Source of the DNA: Tabrizicola fusiformis
GTDB lineage: Bacteria > Pseudomonadota > Alphaproteobacteria > Rhodobacterales > Rhodobacteraceae
Assembly (NCBI RefSeq): GCF_013328815.1
Contig: NZ_JABUHN010000004.1
Coordinates: forward strand, 186,001 to 250,000
Direction of reading: 5' to 3'
DNA: 64,000 nt
In this document: positions 8,861 through 17,102 of the stretch, piece after piece
How the letters are laid out: each line of letters starts with the position of its first letter
Position numbering within the stretch: the first letter of the stretch is position 1
Notes under the pieces: generated by a model
Database searches by the model: none
Told to the model about the DNA's origin: nothing
The model's input: the letters and a program-made list of their open reading frames with translations, nothing else
Translations under genes and position numbers: made by a program

Positions 8861-9424
8861 ATGACATTCCTTCGCCGCCTGCTGCGCCGTTTCGGACAGG
8901 ACGAAAGTGCCACGATCATGGCCGAGGCCGTGCTGGTGCTGCCGTTCATGCTGTGGTCCTATCTGGGCCTCTTCGTCTACTGGGACTCGTTCCGGGTGAT
9001 GAACAAGGTCCAGAAGGCCAGCTATACCATCTCGGACATGATCTCGCGCGAGATGGTGACGATCAACGACGCCTATATCACCGGCATGGACACGCTGATG
9101 GAATCGCTGATCGACCGCGATCAGAACGTCAGCCTGCGGGTCAGTTCGGTCACCTGGTCGCAACTGCGCAACCGTTTTGAAATCCACTGGTCGCGCAGCA
9201 CCGATGCCACCGGACTGCCGCCGCTGACGACGACGACGCTGCAACTGCTCAAGGACAGCATCCCCGACATGTCGGACGGCGACTATGTGGTGATCGTCGA
9301 AACCCGGGTGGGCTATGAGCCGGCCTTCGACGTGGGCATGGATGCCCAAACGCTGGCGCAGTTCATCGTGACCCGCCCGCGCTTTGTGCCCAAGGTGTGC
9401 CTCTCGGGCGTGACCTGCTCCTGA
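8861..9424 (+). CDS. TadE-like pilus-assembly pseudopilin (second)
   Basis: 187 residues. It opens with a basic leader (MTFLRRLLRRFG) and QDESATIMAEAVLVLPFMLW, again with Glu inside the start of a single membrane helix as in TadE/TadF proteins. The periplasmic part has little cysteine until the C-terminal VCLSGVTCS. It lies 12 nt after the previous gene with AGGAGAGG as ribosome binding site, so it is the last gene of the pilus block. Assignment to TadE versus TadF is by architecture only. Confidence 0.8.
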   Translation: MTFLRRLLRRFGQDESATIMAEAVLVLPFMLWSYLGLFVYWDSFRVMNKVQKASYTISDMISREMVTINDAYITGMDTLMESLIDRDQNVSLRVSSVTWSQLRNRFEIHWSRSTDATGLPPLTTTTLQLLKDSIPDMSDGDYVVIVETRVGYEPAFDVGMDAQTLAQFIVTRPRFVPKVCLSGVTCS

Positions 9425-9527
9425 CCCGGCTTCTGTGCGACAACGCACAGAGACTGCGGGCGGCGGCGGCGTTGCCGCCTGCGCCACGACGCCCTACCTT
9501 GGCGTCATCGCAGAACAGGAGAGCGCC

Positions 9528-10439
9528 ATGTCGATCCGTCCCGTTGCCAGCCAGTCCCACGCTCGTCCCGCCGTCGAAGGCGCGGGCGTCAACCTCCACC
9601 GTGCTTTCGGCTTTTCCGAGCCCGAGCGGATGGACCCCTTCCTGATGTTCGACGACTTTCGCGGCGATCACCCGCGCGACTATACCGCCGGGTTCCCGTG
9701 GCACCCGCATCGCGGGATCGAGACGATCACCTATGTTCTGGCCGGATCGGTCGAACATGGCGACAGTCTGGGCAATCGTGGCACGCTCAAGGGCGGCGAT
9801 GTGCAATGGATGACCGCCGGGTCCGGCATCCTGCATCAGGAAATGCCCAAGGGCAACGCGCAGGGCCAGATGCACGGCTTTCAGCTTTGGGCCAACCTGC
9901 CGCGCGACCTCAAGATGACCAAACCGCGCTATCAGGACGTGAAGGCCCATGACATCCCCGAAATCCTTGAGGATGACGGCACCGTGGTCAAGGTCGTCAC
10001 CGGCGAGTTCTGGGGCCGCAAGGGGCCGGTCGATGGCATCGCCGCCGATCCGCTCTACCTCGACATCTTCGTGCCCGAGGGGCGGCGCAAGACCTTTGCC
10101 ATCGACACAAGGCGCAAGGCTTTCGCCTATGTCTTTCAGGGTGCGGGCCGTTTTGCCGATGCCGCCCATCCGCGCGGCGTGCTGCTTGAGAAAGAGGTCG
10201 GCGGCGAAGAGGTGAACATCCGCGACCTGTCGGGCAACCGCACGCTGGTTGAATTCGGCGCGGGCGATGAGGTGCAGGTGACGGCGGGCCCGGACGGCGT
10301 GCGCTTCCTGCTGGTGGCCGGGGCGCCCATTCAGGAGCCGGTGGCCTGGCACGGGCCGATCGTGATGAACACGCGGGCCGAACTGGAAACCGCGATGCGC
10401 GAATTGCGCAACGGCACCTTCATCAAGCCCGCGCATTGA
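9528..10439 (+). CDS. Pirin family protein
   Basis: A 303-residue bicupin. The metal-binding N-terminal cupin shows FPWHPHRGIETITYVLAG, followed by GDVQWMTAGSGILHQEMP, the standard pirin His/Glu set. The C-terminal cupin (KAFAYVFQGAGRF to PIVMNTRAELETAM) is the pirin C domain. Bacterial pirins include quercetinase-like dioxygenases and redox regulators; the substrate here is unknown. I chose the ATG preceded by CAGGAGAG rather than the longer frame. It ends just before a strong terminator and is convergent with alaX. Confidence 0.9.
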   Translation: MSIRPVASQSHARPAVEGAGVNLHRAFGFSEPERMDPFLMFDDFRGDHPRDYTAGFPWHPHRGIETITYVLAGSVEHGDSLGNRGTLKGGDVQWMTAGSGILHQEMPKGNAQGQMHGFQLWANLPRDLKMTKPRYQDVKAHDIPEILEDDGTVVKVVTGEFWGRKGPVDGIAADPLYLDIFVPEGRRKTFAIDTRRKAFAYVFQGAGRFADAAHPRGVLLEKEVGGEEVNIRDLSGNRTLVEFGAGDEVQVTAGPDGVRFLLVAGAPIQEPVAWHGPIVMNTRAELETAMRELRNGTFIKPAH

Positions 10440-10445
10440 CGAAAC

Positions 10446-10487
10446 GGCGGGCCGCGCCCCTGCAAGCAGGGGCGCGGCCCGCCTTCT
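10446..10487. terminator. Strong terminator between pirin and alaX
   Basis: A perfect 18-bp GC-rich stem (10446-10463 with 10466-10483) closed by a very short loop is followed by TTCTTT on the + strand and preceded by GAAAC. It can serve the pirin gene directly and the convergent alaX transcript in the other orientation. Confidence 0.85.
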
Positions 10488-10516
10488 TTCAGGATATGCC
10501 CCTCAGGCCACAGACC

Positions 10517-11236
10517 TCAGGCCAGCGTGATGTTGACGCGGCGGTTCTGGCGGCCCTTGTTCTCGATCTTGCCGATCTCAACCCGGCCGATTTCGGCGGT
10601 GCGGGATACATGGGTGCCGCCGCAGGGTTGCAGATCGACCTGATCGGCGCCCGCGCCGATCCTGACCAGCCGCACCCGCCCCTGCCCCATCGGCGGCATC
10701 ACCGACAGGGTTTTCACCAGCCCCGGATTGGCCTGCAACTCGGCATCGGTGATCCAGTCATCCGTCACCGCCAGATCGCGCCCGATCAGCGCGTTCAGCG
10801 CGGTTTCCAGCGCCGCCACATCGACGGGCGGCTCGGGCATGGCGAAATCCAGCCTGCCCCGCTCGGCGCCGATCTGGCCGCCGGTCACCGGCAAGGGGAT
10901 GACCACCGATAACAGATGCAGCGCGGTATGCACCCGCATGTGGCGATGGCGGCGGTCCCAGTCGATGCGCTGCATGAGCGGCGCGCCAACCGGCGGCAGG
11001 GCCAGCGGCTCTGCCGGGACCAGCGCGATGCCGCCGCCCTCGACCTTGACCGCCGTGGCAATGGTCAGCCGCCCGCCGTCCCATTCCACAAGGCCGCAAT
11101 CGCCGGGCTGACCGCCGCCCGTGGCGTAGAACACCGTGCGGTCCACCACGATGCCGCCCTCGGGCGTATGGCCGGTCACCCGGCCCGTGGTCTCGCGCAG
11201 ATAGGCGTCGCTGCGGAACAGGGGTTCGGTCATCAT
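10517..11236 (-). CDS. Alanyl-tRNA editing protein (AlaX type)
   Basis: A 239-residue free-standing editing domain that hydrolyses Ser- or Gly-mischarged tRNA-Ala in trans. The two zinc-site motifs are present: HTALH in the middle and CGGTH near the C-terminus. The N-terminal barrel region shows FYATGGGQPGD, as in the second half of AlaRS and AlaX-M/L. Its ATG overlaps the stop of the upstream MscS gene, so translation is coupled. A second in-frame ATG three bases later is also possible. Confidence 0.9.
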   Translation of the reverse strand: MMTEPLFRSDAYLRETTGRVTGHTPEGGIVVDRTVFYATGGGQPGDCGLVEWDGGRLTIATAVKVEGGGIALVPAEPLALPPVGAPLMQRIDWDRRHRHMRVHTALHLLSVVIPLPVTGGQIGAERGRLDFAMPEPPVDVAALETALNALIGRDLAVTDDWITDAELQANPGLVKTLSVMPPMGQGRVRLVRIGAGADQVDLQPCGGTHVSRTAEIGRVEIGKIENKGRQNRRVNITLA

Positions 11237-13803
11237 CTCTGTGACTCCGGCTCGGATTTGGGGTCGGATTTGGCCTTGCGATGCAGCAGGGTCGCGGGTG
11301 GCGGCGCCAGCAGGGCCGCCACGGCATCTTCATGCTGGCGGGCCTCTTCGGCCTTTTCGGCCTCGGCTGCGGCAGTGTCGGCCTGACGTTGCAGGAAATC
11401 GCGGTGGGCATTGCTGAACACAATGCCCTCGGCGCCAAAGCGGGCGGCGATCTGGTGGTTGATCTCGCTGCGCACCGCCACCTGAAAGTTCACGTCGCGC
11501 AGGATCACCCGGATTTCAAAGTTCATCGTCTCGCCGGTGAAGCCCATCAGCGCCACCACCGGCGGCGGGTTGAGGATGGCCAGAGGCTGCGCCTCGGCAA
11601 TCTCTTGCAGGATCTTCTCCACCCGGCGGCTGTCGGCGGTGAAGGGCACCGTCACCGGCACCACCAGACGGCCCGAGCGGTTGAACCGCGTCCAGTTCGT
11701 GACGCGACCCGAAATCAGGTCGCTGTTGGGCACGATCACATCGGCACGATCAAAGGTCTGGATGCGGGTGGACCGCACCGAGATCGACTTGACGATGCCC
11801 GAGGTGGTGCCGACCTCGATCCAGTCGCCCTCGCTGACCGGGCGTTCGACCAAGAGGATGATGCCGGACACAAAGTTCGACACCACGGTCTGAAGGCCGA
11901 AACCGATGCCGACCGACAGTGCCCCGGCAACGATGGCCAGACCGGAAAGGTCGATCCCGGCAGCATTGATCGCCACCAGCCCCGACAGGAATATCCCGCC
12001 ATAGCCGACACCCGAAACCACCGCATTCTGCCCGCCCTGATCCAGCGAGGTGCGCGGCAGGATCGAGGATTTCAGCCCCCCCTGAAACATCCGCGTCAGC
12101 GTATAGCCGATGGCGAAGATCACCGCGAAAATCAGGAAGTTGGAGGGCGAGATATGGGTGCCGCCAAGGCTGAACCCTTCGCGGAAGCGGGTCCAGATTT
12201 CGGTGATGTCGGCGGCACGCGCGCCCCAGATCAGCGCGAAAAGCGGAACCGACAGGAAGATCAGCAGGAAATTCGCCAGCACCGGCACCAGCGCATCGCC
12301 GGGATTGCCGGTGGTCTTCATCACCATGGCATAGAGGTCTTCGATCAACCCCTGCAAAATCAGGATCAGCCCGATCAGCGCAAGGCTCAACATCGCCGGA
12401 TAGGTCAGCGCCGCCGCGGCCTGCACATAGCCGATCGCGGCCAGCACCGGCCCCAGCACGCCCACCACCATCACGCCGCGGCCCAGCACGCCCAGCAGAC
12501 GGGTGCCATAGGCTTGCGCCTCGTTCTCGCGCAGAGTGGCATCGGCATGGCGGCGCAAAAGCTGCCCCATCCGCACCAGAAGCAGCCCCGAAAGCGCAAG
12601 ACCCGGGAAAGAGGTCACGGCGGTCGTGCCCTCGGAATAGCTCTGGCTGTCCATCGCGGCGAACCGCAGATCGTCCAGCCCCAGCAAAAGCCCCATCAGC
12701 ACCGCGTTATAGCGCGCCTCGGCCCGCCGCTCGGGCGGCAGGTTCAGCGGCCCGGCGATGGTGCCGCGCGGAAAGACCCGGCCTGCCAGCCACGACGCCA
12801 GAATGACCGGCGTGGTGATGTCGGGCAGCGCCTCGATGATCTGGGTGCCCACGACGCCCAGCATCTCGGTCGAGATCAGCGCGGCGGCCAAGAGGATGAC
12901 CCCCACCACCGGCACCACGATTTCGCCCAAGGACAGGATCAGTGCCCAGACCCGCTGCCCGCGCACCGAACCGCGTTCCTGCATCCGCTGCGCCATGCGG
13001 CCCACCCAGCGGCGGCCATAGCCGATCAGCCCCGCCGCCACGAGTAAAAGCGCGACGATCACCGGCAGATTGCCGGTAAAGGCTTTGCGTGCCAGCTTGT
13101 TGGCCCATTTCTCGGCAAGCTCGTCCCAAAGCCGCACCCCGGTATCGGTCAGACCGATCACCGCTTCGGGCCAGTTGGCCGGGTTGATCGGCGAAGGCCA
13201 GAGCGTCAGCAGCGCTGCCGCCTGCCGGTCGCGCAGCACGCGGTCGATCTCGCGGATCAGCCCATCGGCGCGGCTATAGGCTTCTTCGGCGGCGATGCCG
13301 GGGGCTTGCAGGGTGACGAGTTGTTCGGTCAGGTCATGGCGGCGGTTGGCCAGTTCGACCACTTCGGTCTGACCCTCGGCCGGGGCCGGGCCAAGGGCGG
13401 CGATTTGGGTGCGCAGCGTGGCGATGCGGGCGGAATTGGCGCTTTGCGCGCCCTGCAACGCCTCGCGCCAATCCACCAGTTGCGCCCGCAGATGCTCCAG
13501 CGACACTTCCGAAGCATTGGGGTCGCTGATGGCGGCCTCGGCCCGTTTGGCCATCAGATCCCAGGCGGCATAATCCAGCGTGGTGGCGCCGCCGCGGTCT
13601 TCATCGCTGGCGGGGCGGCCATTGACCGGGCCGGGCGGCGCGTCCGCCTCGACCAGCGGTTTGGTGCCGGGCCGGGGCATCAGCGCCCCGGTCTCGTCCA
13701 CCTGACGACCGGGCTCCTGTGCCTGCAACACCGGCGCCATGAAAAGAAGGGCGCCAAGGATCAGCGCCCAAAGCAGCCCCGCCCGGGCGCAGCGCGCCGT
13801 CAT
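11233..13803 (-). CDS. DUF3772-containing MscS family mechanosensitive channel
   Basis: An 856-residue membrane channel of the large MscS type. An N-terminal signal sequence (LLWALILGALLFMAPVLQAQ) precedes a periplasmic, partly coiled-coil domain to about residue 210 that matches DUF3772. A series of membrane segments follows. The MscS pore and beta domain holds VGIGFGLQTVVSNFVSGI and EVGTTSGIVKSISVRSTRI. The C-terminus ends in an Ala/Glu-rich cytoplasmic tail. Large MscS paralogues respond to osmotic downshift. It overlaps cysK upstream and alaX downstream by 4 nt each, an unusual three-gene coupling. Confidence 0.9.
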   Translation of the reverse strand: MTARCARAGLLWALILGALLFMAPVLQAQEPGRQVDETGALMPRPGTKPLVEADAPPGPVNGRPASDEDRGGATTLDYAAWDLMAKRAEAAISDPNASEVSLEHLRAQLVDWREALQGAQSANSARIATLRTQIAALGPAPAEGQTEVVELANRRHDLTEQLVTLQAPGIAAEEAYSRADGLIREIDRVLRDRQAAALLTLWPSPINPANWPEAVIGLTDTGVRLWDELAEKWANKLARKAFTGNLPVIVALLLVAAGLIGYGRRWVGRMAQRMQERGSVRGQRVWALILSLGEIVVPVVGVILLAAALISTEMLGVVGTQIIEALPDITTPVILASWLAGRVFPRGTIAGPLNLPPERRAEARYNAVLMGLLLGLDDLRFAAMDSQSYSEGTTAVTSFPGLALSGLLLVRMGQLLRRHADATLRENEAQAYGTRLLGVLGRGVMVVGVLGPVLAAIGYVQAAAALTYPAMLSLALIGLILILQGLIEDLYAMVMKTTGNPGDALVPVLANFLLIFLSVPLFALIWGARAADITEIWTRFREGFSLGGTHISPSNFLIFAVIFAIGYTLTRMFQGGLKSSILPRTSLDQGGQNAVVSGVGYGGIFLSGLVAINAAGIDLSGLAIVAGALSVGIGFGLQTVVSNFVSGIILLVERPVSEGDWIEVGTTSGIVKSISVRSTRIQTFDRADVIVPNSDLISGRVTNWTRFNRSGRLVVPVTVPFTADSRRVEKILQEIAEAQPLAILNPPPVVALMGFTGETMNFEIRVILRDVNFQVAVRSEINHQIAARFGAEGIVFSNAHRDFLQRQADTAAAEAEKAEEARQHEDAVAALLAPPPATLLHRKAKSDPKSEPESQR

Positions 13804-14834
13804 GCGTCTTCGTAGACCGTGGGCAGGCTGCGCGGGCCACGGTCAAGCCAAGCCGGAACCGGCAGGCCCTTTTCCTTGAGGAAGGCCGGGTTGAACAGCT
13901 TGGACTGATAGCGGTTGCCGTAATCGCACAGGATGGTGACGATGGTATGGCCCGGCCCCATCTCGCGCGCCATACGGATCGCACCGGCGATGTTGATGCC
14001 GGACGAGCCGCCCAGACAGATGCCCTCATCCTCCAGCATCTCGAAGACCAAGGGCAGCGCCTCGGCATCGGGAATGCGATAGCTGAAATCGGGGGTGAAC
14101 CCTTCCAGATTGGCGGTGATCCGACCCTGCCCGATGCCCTCGGTGATCGAGGTGCCGGGGCTTTCAAACGTGCCATTGGTATAGAAGGAATGCAGCGCCG
14201 CGCCCTCGGGGTCGGCCAGACCGATCTTCACGCCCTTGGGCTGCAAGGCCATGCCGACCCCGGCCAGCGTGCCGCCCGAGCCCACGGCGCAGATGAAGCC
14301 GTCCACCTTGCCGCCGGTCTGTTCCCAGATTTCCGGGCCGGTGGTTTCGATATGGCTTTGCCGGTTGGCCACATTGTCGAACTGATTGGCCCAGATCGCG
14401 CCATTCGGCTCGGTCCGGGCCAGCGCCTCGGCCAGGCGGCCGGAATAGCGCACATAATTGTTCGGGTTCTTGTAGGGCGCCGCCGGAACCTGGACCAGCT
14501 CGGCCCCCGCCAGCCGCAGCATGTCCTTCTTTTCCTGAGACTGGGTTTCAGGAATGACGATCACCGTGCGGAACCCCATGCTGGCGCCGACCAGTGCCAG
14601 ACCAATGCCGGTATTGCCCGCCGTGCCCTCGACAATCGTGCCGCCGGGTTTCAGCGCGCCGCGCGCAATGGCATCGCGGATGATATAAAGCGCCGCGCGG
14701 TCCTTGACCGACTGACCGGGGTTCAGAAACTCGCATTTGCCCAGGATGGTGCAGCCGGTCAGCTCGGAGGCCCGCTTCAGTTTCAGAAGCGGCGTGTTGC
14801 CGATCGTGTCCGCCAGATCGCTGTGAATCCGCAT
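13800..14834 (-). CDS. cysK: Cysteine synthase A (O-acetylserine sulfhydrylase)
   Basis: A 344-residue PLP enzyme making cysteine from O-acetylserine and sulfide. The start MRIHSDLADTIGNTPLLKL has AAGGGGGC upstream. The PLP lysine motif GQSVKDRAALYII, substrate loop GTAGNTGIGLALV and phosphate-binding loop CAVGSGGTLAGVGMA are all present, as is the C-terminal GGSSGINIAGA. It is somewhat longer than enteric CysK but matches the alphaproteobacterial form. It is first in an overlapping unit with the MscS channel and AlaX, a context not obviously related to sulfur. Confidence 0.92.
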   Translation of the reverse strand: MRIHSDLADTIGNTPLLKLKRASELTGCTILGKCEFLNPGQSVKDRAALYIIRDAIARGALKPGGTIVEGTAGNTGIGLALVGASMGFRTVIVIPETQSQEKKDMLRLAGAELVQVPAAPYKNPNNYVRYSGRLAEALARTEPNGAIWANQFDNVANRQSHIETTGPEIWEQTGGKVDGFICAVGSGGTLAGVGMALQPKGVKIGLADPEGAALHSFYTNGTFESPGTSITEGIGQGRITANLEGFTPDFSYRIPDAEALPLVFEMLEDEGICLGGSSGINIAGAIRMAREMGPGHTIVTILCDYGNRYQSKLFNPAFLKEKGLPVPAWLDRGPRSLPTVYEDA

Positions 14835-14904
14835 GTTGGCCCCCTTGGTGTCTCTTCCTCGTTGTGTAGGGGCAAGACAAAGCAAACTCAAGCCGGGGCG
14901 CGAT

Positions 14905-15510
14905 TTAGTCGGGTTTCAGCGCCGTCAGACCGTTGCCCGTGCCGTCGCGCTTGGTTTCCAGCCCAAAGCCCAGATCGGCAAAATACAGCCAGCGCCGGGT
15001 AAAGCCGCCGTCTTCGCCCAGAAAGGTCGCCTCGACCGGGATCGCGCGATAGGTGCAGCCAGAGAGTTTGGCCTCCATCTCGGGCAGAAAGGTATAGACC
15101 GCATCGAACTTGCCCGACCACTCCTGATAGCCCTGTTCCGAACTGTTATCGGTCACGGCGTCAGCGGAAATCCTCGTCTTCCAGCTTTCGCCCGCTTTCG
15201 GCACCGGCGGCTTGCCGCGGAATTTCCAGGTCTGCCTTGTGTCGCCGGAACCGATCAGCTCTTCGTCGCTGAAAAAAGAGGTGGTGTTCGTCTCATAGAT
15301 GCCCAGAAGGGTCTGCCGCTCGTCCGTCCACAGGCCCTTGCCCGCCGCGTAATCGACGTAGATACCGCCGTCCCTTGCCACCACCCGCCCCGCCCGGCCA
15401 TCGGCCCGCTTGAAGCTGACACCCTTGGCAAGGCTGTTGGCGGTCACACATTCGGCAAGGGCGCCCAGCGGCAGCAGGGTCAGGCAGGCGGCTAGGATGG
15501 CATGGCGCAT
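14905..15510 (-). CDS. Secreted protein of unknown function
   Basis: 201 residues with a clear signal peptide (MRHAILAACLTLLPLGALA, cleavage before ECVTANS). The mature part is beta-rich, with motifs QTWKFRGKPPVPKAGESW and FTRRWLYFADLGFGLETK, and two cysteines (near the new N-terminus and CTYRAIPVEA) that could form a disulfide. I do not recognise a named family; the length and beta pattern suggest a periplasmic binding or lipocalin-like fold. It lies downstream of the cysK start region with its own gap, so it is probably a separate transcript. Confidence 0.7.
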   Translation of the reverse strand: MRHAILAACLTLLPLGALAECVTANSLAKGVSFKRADGRAGRVVARDGGIYVDYAAGKGLWTDERQTLLGIYETNTTSFFSDEELIGSGDTRQTWKFRGKPPVPKAGESWKTRISADAVTDNSSEQGYQEWSGKFDAVYTFLPEMEAKLSGCTYRAIPVEATFLGEDGGFTRRWLYFADLGFGLETKRDGTGNGLTALKPD

Positions 15511-15558
15511 GGGATACTCCGGCAGGGGTTTGGCCCCGACCCTAGCCCGGGCACAACG

Positions 15559-15587
15559 AAAAAAGGCGTGACAAACGCTGTCACGCC
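15559..15587 (-). terminator. Intrinsic terminator of the class III aminotransferase
   Basis: On the minus strand GGCGTGACA pairs with TGTCACGCC over a 5-nt loop and is followed by TTTTTTCG. It begins about 25 nt after the aminotransferase stop. Confidence 0.85.
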
Positions 15588-15611
15588 CCGGTTTTCTGTC
15601 GGCAGACAGCC

Positions 15612-17006
15612 TCAGCCCGCCACGAACAGCCCTTCGGCCTTGATCGCGGCATAGCCTTCGTCCAGCGACTTCTTCGCCCGTTCGATCAGCACGTCGATTT
15701 CCGAGGGCGTGATCACCAGCGGCGGGGCGATGATCATGCGGTCCCCGACATGGCGCATGATCAGGTTGTTGGCAAAGCAGCGCTCGCGCACCTTATAGCC
15801 CACGGTCCCCGCCTCGGAGGCGAATTTCGCCCGGGTGGCCTTGTTCGGCGTCAGCGCGATAGAGCCCATCAGGCCCACCAGCTTGGCCTCGCCCACCATG
15901 GGATGGTCGGTCAGCGCCGCCCAGCGTTCGGCCAGATAGGGATGCGCGACATTGCGGACATGCTCGACCACGCCCTCTTCCTGAATGATCCGCAGGTTTT
16001 CCAGCGCCACGGCGGCGGCGACCGGATGGCCGGAATAGGTATAGCCGTGGTAAAGTTCACCCCCCTCGGCCACCACATTGAACACCTCATCCGAGATGAT
16101 CGAGCCGCCGATCGGCTGATAGCCCGAGGACAGGCCCTTGGCGATGGTCATGATATGCGGCTTGATGCCGAAGGTCTGGCTGCCGAACCAGTTGCCGGTG
16201 CGGCCAAAGCCGGTAATGACCTCATCCGCAATCAGCAGGATGCCGTATTTGTCGCAGATGCGCTGGATTTCCGGCCAATAGGTGCTGGGCGGCACGATCA
16301 CGCCGCCGGCGCCCTGAATAGGCTCACCGATGAAGGCTGCAACCTTGTCCACGCCGATTTCGTTGATCGCGGTTTCCAGCGCCTGCGCCCGGGCAAGGCC
16401 GAAATCCTCGGGCGTCATGTCGCCGCCCTCGCTCCACCAATCGGGCTGGTCGATGTGAACGATGCCGTCGATCTTGCCGCCATGGGCATGGATCGGGCTC
16501 ATCCCGCCAAGGCTGCCGCCGCCCATGGTCGAGCCGTGATAGCCGTTCTTGCGCGCGATGATCACCCGCTTTTCCGGCTGGCCCTTGACCTGCCAATAGC
16601 GGCGGACAAGGCGGATGTTGGTGTCATTGGCTTCCGAACCGGACCCGGCGAAGAACACATGGTTCAGATCACCCGGCGCCAGTTCGGCGATCTTGGCGGC
16701 AAGGGCGATGGCCGGAACATGGGTGGTCTGGAAGAAGGTGTTGTAATAGCTCAACTCATCCATCTGCCGCTTGGCCACATCGCCCAGTTCGGTGCGGCCA
16801 TAGCCGATGTTGACACACCACAGGCCCGCCATGCCGTCGATGATCTTGTTGCCCTCGCTGTCGCGCAGCCAGACGCCTTTGGCCGAAGTGATGACCCGCG
16901 CGCCTTTCTGCGCCAACCCGTTGGCATCAGTGAAAGGATGCATGTGATGCGCCGCGTCCAGCCGCTGCAATTCGGCCGTGGGCAGGTGGTTGGTGATCTT
17001 GTTCAT
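15612..17006 (-). CDS. Class III aminotransferase, likely putrescine/omega-amino acid:pyruvate
   Basis: A 464-residue PLP-dependent aminotransferase with the subgroup III motifs FFAGSGSEANDTNIRLVRRY, EPIQGAGGVIVPP, LLIADEVITGFGRTG and the PLP lysine in MTIAKGLSSGYQPIGG. The pattern matches the SpuC/omega-amino acid:pyruvate group. The adjacent ureohydrolase genes suggest it acts on putrescine or 4-aminobutyrate produced by them. MNKITNHLPT is chosen as start because GAGGG precedes it. Three TGATCA sites sit upstream and a good terminator follows. The exact substrate is inferred. Confidence 0.85.
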   Translation of the reverse strand: MNKITNHLPTAELQRLDAAHHMHPFTDANGLAQKGARVITSAKGVWLRDSEGNKIIDGMAGLWCVNIGYGRTELGDVAKRQMDELSYYNTFFQTTHVPAIALAAKIAELAPGDLNHVFFAGSGSEANDTNIRLVRRYWQVKGQPEKRVIIARKNGYHGSTMGGGSLGGMSPIHAHGGKIDGIVHIDQPDWWSEGGDMTPEDFGLARAQALETAINEIGVDKVAAFIGEPIQGAGGVIVPPSTYWPEIQRICDKYGILLIADEVITGFGRTGNWFGSQTFGIKPHIMTIAKGLSSGYQPIGGSIISDEVFNVVAEGGELYHGYTYSGHPVAAAVALENLRIIQEEGVVEHVRNVAHPYLAERWAALTDHPMVGEAKLVGLMGSIALTPNKATRAKFASEAGTVGYKVRERCFANNLIMRHVGDRMIIAPPLVITPSEIDVLIERAKKSLDEGYAAIKAEGLFVAG

Positions 17007-17056
17007 GGCATCCCTCATCCCGTAACCCCGAATCCCGGGGGCTTGGGCCAAGGATA

Positions 17057-17091
17057 TGATCAAACCCGGGGGTGATCAAGGAATTTGATCA
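17057..17091. promoter_or_regulatory. Three TGATCA motifs upstream of the aminotransferase, candidate operator
   Basis: TGATCA occurs at 17057-17062, 17073-17078 and 17086-17091; the last is embedded in the 14-nt perfect palindrome AATTTGATCAAATT. They lie 51-85 nt upstream of the aminotransferase start, within the 96-bp gap after the ureohydrolase stop. Clustering of one 6-mer three times in 35 bp suggests a regulator site. It does not fit the FNR spacing TTGAT-N4-ATCAA. Confidence 0.45.
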
Positions 17092-17102
17092 AATTGCGCT
17101 CT

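Noticed and set aside
17057-17091. The TGATCA cluster as FNR/FnrL sites
   Set aside because: FNR sites need TTGAT-N4-ATCAA; the spacing here does not fit.
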